From: Bacteroidales bacterium
GTDB lineage: Bacteria; Bacteroidota; Bacteroidia; Bacteroidales; UBA932
Length of the DNA stretch: 64,000 nt
Reading direction: 5' to 3'
Assembly (NCBI GenBank): GCA_024693285.1
Contig: JAILLE010000014.1
Span: 1 to 64,000, forward strand
Made by a program: the position numbers and the translations under genes. Below, one piece after another: positions 60,221 to 64,000 of this stretch. The number at the start of each line of letters is the position of its first letter. The stretch's first letter is position 1. The notes under the pieces are model-generated. The model did not search any database and was not told where the DNA came from. It worked only from the letters and a program-made list of their open reading frames with translations.

Positions 60221-61162
60221 TTATTTTACACTTTCAATCCAGGAGCGCACATTCGCCTCCATAGAGGTCCCTGAATATTCCACCTTCTCGAACTTCTCGC
60301 CCGTGATGTGCTCGTAAAGCTCGATGTAGCGATCTGTGATTCCAGCCACGACCTCAGGAGTCATCTCGGGCACTTTCTGGCCTTCCTGTCCCTGGAAGCC
60401 GTTGGCCATCAACCACTCACGAACAAACTCCTTAGAAAGTTGGCGCTGCCTCTCCCCCTTGGCGAGACGCTCCTCGTAGCCCTCGGCATAGAAATACCTC
60501 GAAGAATCGGGAGTATGAACCTCGTCCATCAGGTAAATCTCCCCATTCCTCTTTCCGAACTCGTATTTGGTGTCAACCAGTATAAGCCCCTGCTTTGCCG
60601 CTATCTCAGTACCCCTCTGGAATATCGCCCTGGTATATTCCTCAAGCTTCTCGTAATCTTCCTTCCCTACCAGGCCAGTGGCTATAATATCCTCTTTCGA
60701 GATGTCCTCGTCATGACCTTCCGCAGCTTTTGTCGTAGGTGTTATTATAGGCTCCGGAAACTTCTGATTCTCAACCATTCCCTCAGGAAGAGGAACTCCG
60801 CAAAGAGTTCTCTTCCCGGCCTTATATTCCCTCCATGCGTGGCCGGCGAGATAGCCTCTGATGACCATCTCGACCTTAAATGGCTCGCATTTGTAGCCAA
60901 CAGTGACTGCAGGGTCCGGAACAGCGACCTTCCAATTAGGGAGAATATCCGAAGTGGCGTCCAGGAACTTGGCGGCTATACGGTTCAGCACCTGTCCCTT
61001 GTAAGGGATGCCTTCAGGGAGGACAACATCAAAAGCCGAGATCCTGTCGGTAACCACCATGGCGAGATATTTACCGTCAATATCGTAGACATCACGCACC
61101 TTTCCGACATACTTGCCAACCTGTCCCGGGAGGTTGAAACCCGTTTCCACAATAGCTTTCAT
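60221..61162 (-). CDS. purC: Phosphoribosylaminoimidazole-succinocarboxamide synthase
   Basis: A 313-residue SAICAR synthase of the longer (about 300) type. Motifs include [67 protein letters not shown] [24 protein letters not shown] and [31 protein letters not shown]. It joins aspartate to CAIR in de novo purine synthesis in the cytoplasm. It directly follows recX (no gap) and precedes the epimerase. Confidence 0.96.
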   Translation of the reverse strand: MKAIVETGFNLPGQVGKYVGKVRDVYDIDGKYLAMVVTDRISAFDVVLPEGIPYKGQVLNRIAAKFLDATSDILPNWKVAVPDPAVTVGYKCEPFKVEMVIRGYLAGHAWREYKAGKRTLCGVPLPEGMVENQKFPEPIITPTTKAAEGHDEDISKEDIIATGLVGKEDYEKLEEYTRAIFQRGTEIAAKQGLILVDTKYEFGKRNGEIYLMDEVHTPDSSRYFYAEGYEERLAKGERQRQLSKEFVREWLMANGFQGQEGQKVPEMTPEVVAGITDRYIELYEHITGEKFEKVEYSGTSMEANVRSWIESVK

Positions 61163-61645
61163 TTATTCTTGATAATTAATTATTTCCATATTTTTAAGCA
61201 GCTCCCCGACTATCGGAGCGAGCTGGTCATATTCGTATCCTCTGGTCAAGCCGAATTTCAGGAGTTTGAACTTTATCTGGGGATCTCCAATCAGGGTCCT
61301 GCACTTTGTCTCGAGTACAGAACGCATCCGACGGTCAGCCTCATCCTTGTCGATTTCACCTAAAGCTTGCGCCACGATAGGCCTAGGAATACCTTTCCCC
61401 ACAAGGGTATATGTGATTTTCGCCGGTCCCCATCCAGTCAACCTGGACTTCTCCCTGGCGAAAGCGGAGGCGTAACGCAGGTCATCAACAAATCGGTCGG
61501 CAACTAGCGACTCAACAAGTTTCCCGGCCTGCTCCCGATTGCCTTCAAAGGCGGTCATGGCTTTCCTGAATACGTCCGAGGTGCAATACTCCCTCTTTGA
61601 GCATTGTGCCTGCAGGCGATCCAAGACTTTAGAATACTCCTCCAT
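61163..61645 (-). CDS. recX: Regulatory protein RecX
   Basis: About 160 residues from the ATG at 61645; the frame further up starts with TTG within the preceding gene. The three-helix repeats of RecX can be recognised: AQCSKREYCTSDVFRKAM, LVADRFVDDLRYASAFAREKSRLTGWGPAKITYTL and IPRPIVAQALGEIDKDEADRRMRSVLETK. RecX restrains RecA filaments. It starts 1 nt after the patatin gene stop and touches purC, an operon without functional logic. recA is not in the window. Confidence 0.88.
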   Translation of the reverse strand: MEEYSKVLDRLQAQCSKREYCTSDVFRKAMTAFEGNREQAGKLVESLVADRFVDDLRYASAFAREKSRLTGWGPAKITYTLVGKGIPRPIVAQALGEIDKDEADRRMRSVLETKCRTLIGDPQIKFKLLKFGLTRGYEYDQLAPIVGELLKNMEIINYQE

Positions 61646-61646
61646 A

Positions 61647-64000
61647 TCAGAAATCAAATCCGAGGCTCACGTAGACTCCAGCTTTATGTGAGTAATCTGA
61701 CCAATGGACATTGAAACCCAAAGGGCCGATGATGCTGTTGTACGTGTACTGCAAGCCGAAGCCATGATAGTCTTGAATCTCTTCCGCCCAATTCATAAAA
61801 CCGTCCCACTCATTGGAGGACAGGGCGTAATTATAAATCGCGGTGAGATAGTTGTTGCGGTAGAGCTTGAATCGGAAATCCGCTCTTGCGACACCTAATA
61901 CTTTAGGCATCGAGGCGGCGGAAGTTATGCCGATAAAAGGCATCTGCTGCTCAAGGTAACGTCCTGGGAGGCTTCCACCCATAGTGTTCGCGAACGGGAT
62001 GGGAATGTCATCTCCGAAAAGCGCCCTCATGTTCAGCGACGGGATAAATGCGAAGGAATCCCCACCATACACTTTCAAAGCGTCGAAATGAATCGCATGG
62101 AAATTGTGCATTCTCTTAGGGAAAGACCCGAACATCCAACTGTACGAAATCCCGACTGAATGCCCGCTGGTAGGAACATATCCATCATCCAATGACTCGT
62201 TCCTTCCATCGATGAAGAAAGACAAATGGCTGTTGCTCAACTGATCCACATTGTAGTCCGAGAGATCCTTTTCAGAGAGGATGGAGCTGATGTTGAAATA
62301 GTCATTCCGGAATCCTCCCTTCAGGAAGAACTTGGACCATTTTATGTTGGAAAGGTAAACCTCTTGCCTGAGGTTAGTGGAGTTGATCCTGAAGTTGTTG
62401 TCTCCCAAGCTGAACGTGTTCCTGTCAGTATATCGGATGCTGGCCGCGGCATTGACCGTCATGCCCCTTTGGGCGACATAGGAATACGCCACCCCGGCAT
62501 ACGGGTTGGCCCCGACCTTCCCGGTGAAGTCCAGGGAAGCTCCGCGGAGTTTCTGCACACCAATGCCCAGATTGAACAAGACGGCCACGACCTCCTCAGT
62601 ATCGAACCTCGCCCCGAAACCGACTTTGTTGATAGGTCCCTTCTTACAATTGAATTTCAAGCGGTAAGGCTGGTCGTCACCGAGAAGCTCATAATTGACA
62701 TAATCGAAAGAATTCGTGGCGTAAATCGTCGCCACGGCGTTCTCTATCTCCTCACTGCCGACATAGGTGCCGGCCTTCAGCTTTATCTTGTTCTGAAGAT
62801 AGGCGCTCTCCTTGTCACTGACTCCAACGACCTCGACTCCGGAGATCATGACCTTACCGAGCCGGATGTCATCGGCGACCTCATCTTGTAAGGACTTGAC
62901 ATCTGGACCGACAATCCTCTTGATGGAATCCAAAGCAGCGGCCTGGGCTACCGCAGCTTCATAACCCCTGCTGATTATAACGTCGATACTCTTTGTGTCG
63001 AAACTCATCATGGTATACTCATGGAGATCCGGGAGGATCGTCACATCAGGGATGTTGATGTTATTCTCGTAAGAGGAACGGCCCATCATGTCGATTCCCG
63101 TGTCAAGGATGTCACCAAGATTGTTGATTTCCGAATATGATTTGTAACCACTTGAGAGATTGACACCTATCACTATGTCGGCACCGCATTTCTTGGCCAG
63201 ATCAGTCGGGAAGTTATTGCGCATACCTCCGTCCACCAACACCATTCCATCTGTCTTCACGGGAGTAAACAAACCGGGGATCGACATGGTGGAGCGCAAG
63301 GCTGTGTTGAGTTTTCCTTGAGTCCAGATCTTGGCGGTTCCCCTTACCAGATCGGTGGCGACGCACAAGAACGGGATAGGAAGCTCTGTATAAAAGTCGA
63401 TATCATCCTGATAACCGACTGAAAGTGAGCTGAAAAGGTTGTTCACATTCTGCCCGTAGACCATTCCTGATGGAAGGCTGCCAAGCAGGTTGTCCCTGAC
63501 GAGACTCGAAGCGTCGACATCGCCGTCAGCACCGAGACGGAGTTCATCCCCCTTATGGGGGTACTGGGTCTCATCTGATTTCTGTTTCAAGAATTCCTTC
63601 TTGTCGTAATAGAAAGGGAAAGAAAGGGCATATTTTTCTTTGTACTTAATCGTGGAATATGACAGGTATTTCCTCGGAACTTTATCAGACAGAGCCATAT
63701 CCCAATCAATGCTTCTTATCAGGGAATCGAGATGAGGTGCGTCATATCCGAGGGCATATATACCTCCGACAAGGCCTCCCATGCTAGTACCCATCACGAG
63801 GTCGACAGGCATCCCGATCGACTCCAGATAATTAATGACACCCACATGTGCCGCACCTTTCGCGCCTCCTCCGGACAGGACCAGAGCGACAGTCGGACGA
63901 TGCTTGACAATCCTTATGGAGTCCAGTCTATGTTTGATAACCCTAACCCTCAAGTCCCTGGCTTCCGAAGCGGCATCTATCACAGCGTGGCTCTGCTGCG
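61647..64000 (-). CDS. Patatin-like phospholipase with C-terminal BamA-type barrel, 5' end beyond the window
   Basis: The frame is open to the window edge (codons upstream of the GTG at 63983 read QQSHA), so the true start and signal peptide lie outside; about 784 codons are seen. The patatin domain has the oxyanion loop LSGGGAKGAAH, nucleophile GTSMGG and DGGMRNN. Then a POTRA-like region (about residues 380-450: VMISGVEVVGVSDKESAYLQNKIKLKAG) and a C-terminal 16-strand-type barrel ending in HKAGVYVSLGFDF. This is the type Vd autotransporter (PlpD/FplA) arrangement, placing a phospholipase at the surface. Confidence 0.9.
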   Translation of the reverse strand, partial: QQSHAVIDAASEARDLRVRVIKHRLDSIRIVKHRPTVALVLSGGGAKGAAHVGVINYLESIGMPVDLVMGTSMGGLVGGIYALGYDAPHLDSLIRSIDWDMALSDKVPRKYLSYSTIKYKEKYALSFPFYYDKKEFLKQKSDETQYPHKGDELRLGADGDVDASSLVRDNLLGSLPSGMVYGQNVNNLFSSLSVGYQDDIDFYTELPIPFLCVATDLVRGTAKIWTQGKLNTALRSTMSIPGLFTPVKTDGMVLVDGGMRNNFPTDLAKKCGADIVIGVNLSSGYKSYSEINNLGDILDTGIDMMGRSSYENNINIPDVTILPDLHEYTMMSFDTKSIDVIISRGYEAAVAQAAALDSIKRIVGPDVKSLQDEVADDIRLGKVMISGVEVVGVSDKESAYLQNKIKLKAGTYVGSEEIENAVATIYATNSFDYVNYELLGDDQPYRLKFNCKKGPINKVGFGARFDTEEVVAVLFNLGIGVQKLRGASLDFTGKVGANPYAGVAYSYVAQRGMTVNAAASIRYTDRNTFSLGDNNFRINSTNLRQEVYLSNIKWSKFFLKGGFRNDYFNISSILSEKDLSDYNVDQLSNSHLSFFIDGRNESLDDGYVPTSGHSVGISYSWMFGSFPKRMHNFHAIHFDALKVYGGDSFAFIPSLNMRALFGDDIPIPFANTMGGSLPGRYLEQQMPFIGITSAASMPKVLGVARADFRFKLYRNNYLTAIYNYALSSNEWDGFMNWAEEIQDYHGFGLQYTYNSIIGPLGFNVHWSDYSHKAGVYVSLGFDF

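Noticed and set aside
1..64000. CRISPR arrays, insertion sequences, integrases, rRNA genes and attachment sites
   Set aside because: Looked for by eye on both strands; no regularly spaced direct repeats, transposase motifs or rRNA segments were found.

Overview
The window looks like part of a chromosome from a member of the order Bacteroidales (phylum Bacteroidota). Pointers are a SusC/SusD pair, Bacteroidota-restricted proteins (a DUF4831 protein, a DUF1573 protein, PepD, a Bacteroidota-type ParE), almost no Shine-Dalgarno sequences, and repeated promoters of the Bacteroidota primary-sigma type (TTG, about 19 nt, TAnnTTTG). Family or genus cannot be fixed from sequence reading alone. There is no sign of prophage, integrase, transposase or CRISPR.

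Layout. 1-1.8 kb: two secreted proteins of unknown function, the first cut by the window edge. 1.9-7.5 kb: a NfeD/flotillin/XRE operon, a two-repeat M16 peptidase and a small 2[4Fe-4S] ferredoxin. 7.5-13 kb: a DUF1573 protein, then parE, a PlsC-type acyltransferase and an acyl-CoA/ACP ligase. 13-15 kb: a large protein with a TerD-like domain behind a structured leader. 15-20.5 kb: rpsF-rpsR-rplI, pepD, DUF4831 and an LpxL-type acyltransferase. 20.6-28.4 kb: a POT peptide transporter, a DUF2400 protein, an anaerobic sulfatase maturase, then a zeta-like kinase, TldD, PmbA/TldE and a SlyD-type prolyl isomerase. 28.4-37.2 kb: a histidine phosphatase fused to a phosphodiester glycosidase (NAGPA) domain, a secreted EEP phosphatase, SusD, SusC and a broken second susC. 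37.3-45.3 kb: a glycosyltransferase, TrkA, a DUF1232 protein, an ABC-F ATPase, a sugar-phosphate transporter, grpE and dnaJ. 45.3-46 kb: rplS followed by tRNA-Arg(ACG) and tRNA-Gly(CCC). 46-50.6 kb: bactofilin, secA and an outer-membrane barrel. 50.7-59.2 kb: a visibly A+T-richer surface-glycan cluster (GT4, TupA-like ATP-grasp, pyruvyl transferase, flippase, FrhB-like Fe-S protein, two GT2, GT11 fucosyltransferase). 59.2-64 kb: UDP-glucuronate 4-epimerase-like, purC, recX and a patatin/BamA-type autotransporter cut by the window edge.

The most unusual signal is inside coding sequence. tldD carries about 200 nt of extra, in-frame sequence made of two back-to-back long imperfect palindromes (25209-25384), and the ABC-F gene carries a perfect 24-bp palindrome with nested arms in its interdomain linker (41716-41769). 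This resembles in-frame palindromic elements known from Rickettsia and may be a Bacteroidota counterpart. Also worth attention: promoters embedded in hairpins (secA, rpsF), a leader with a UUCG tetraloop and a U8 tract directly before the TerD-like gene, a shared promoter/start sequence for rpsF and rplS, a sigma-54-like promoter with a TGnCA-N3-TGnCA repeat before grpE, the phosphatase-NAGPA fusion next to SusCD, and the susC remnant.

No gap between genes exceeds 300 nt; the longest (14871-15042 and 37155-37339) are described under their leader and promoter entries.
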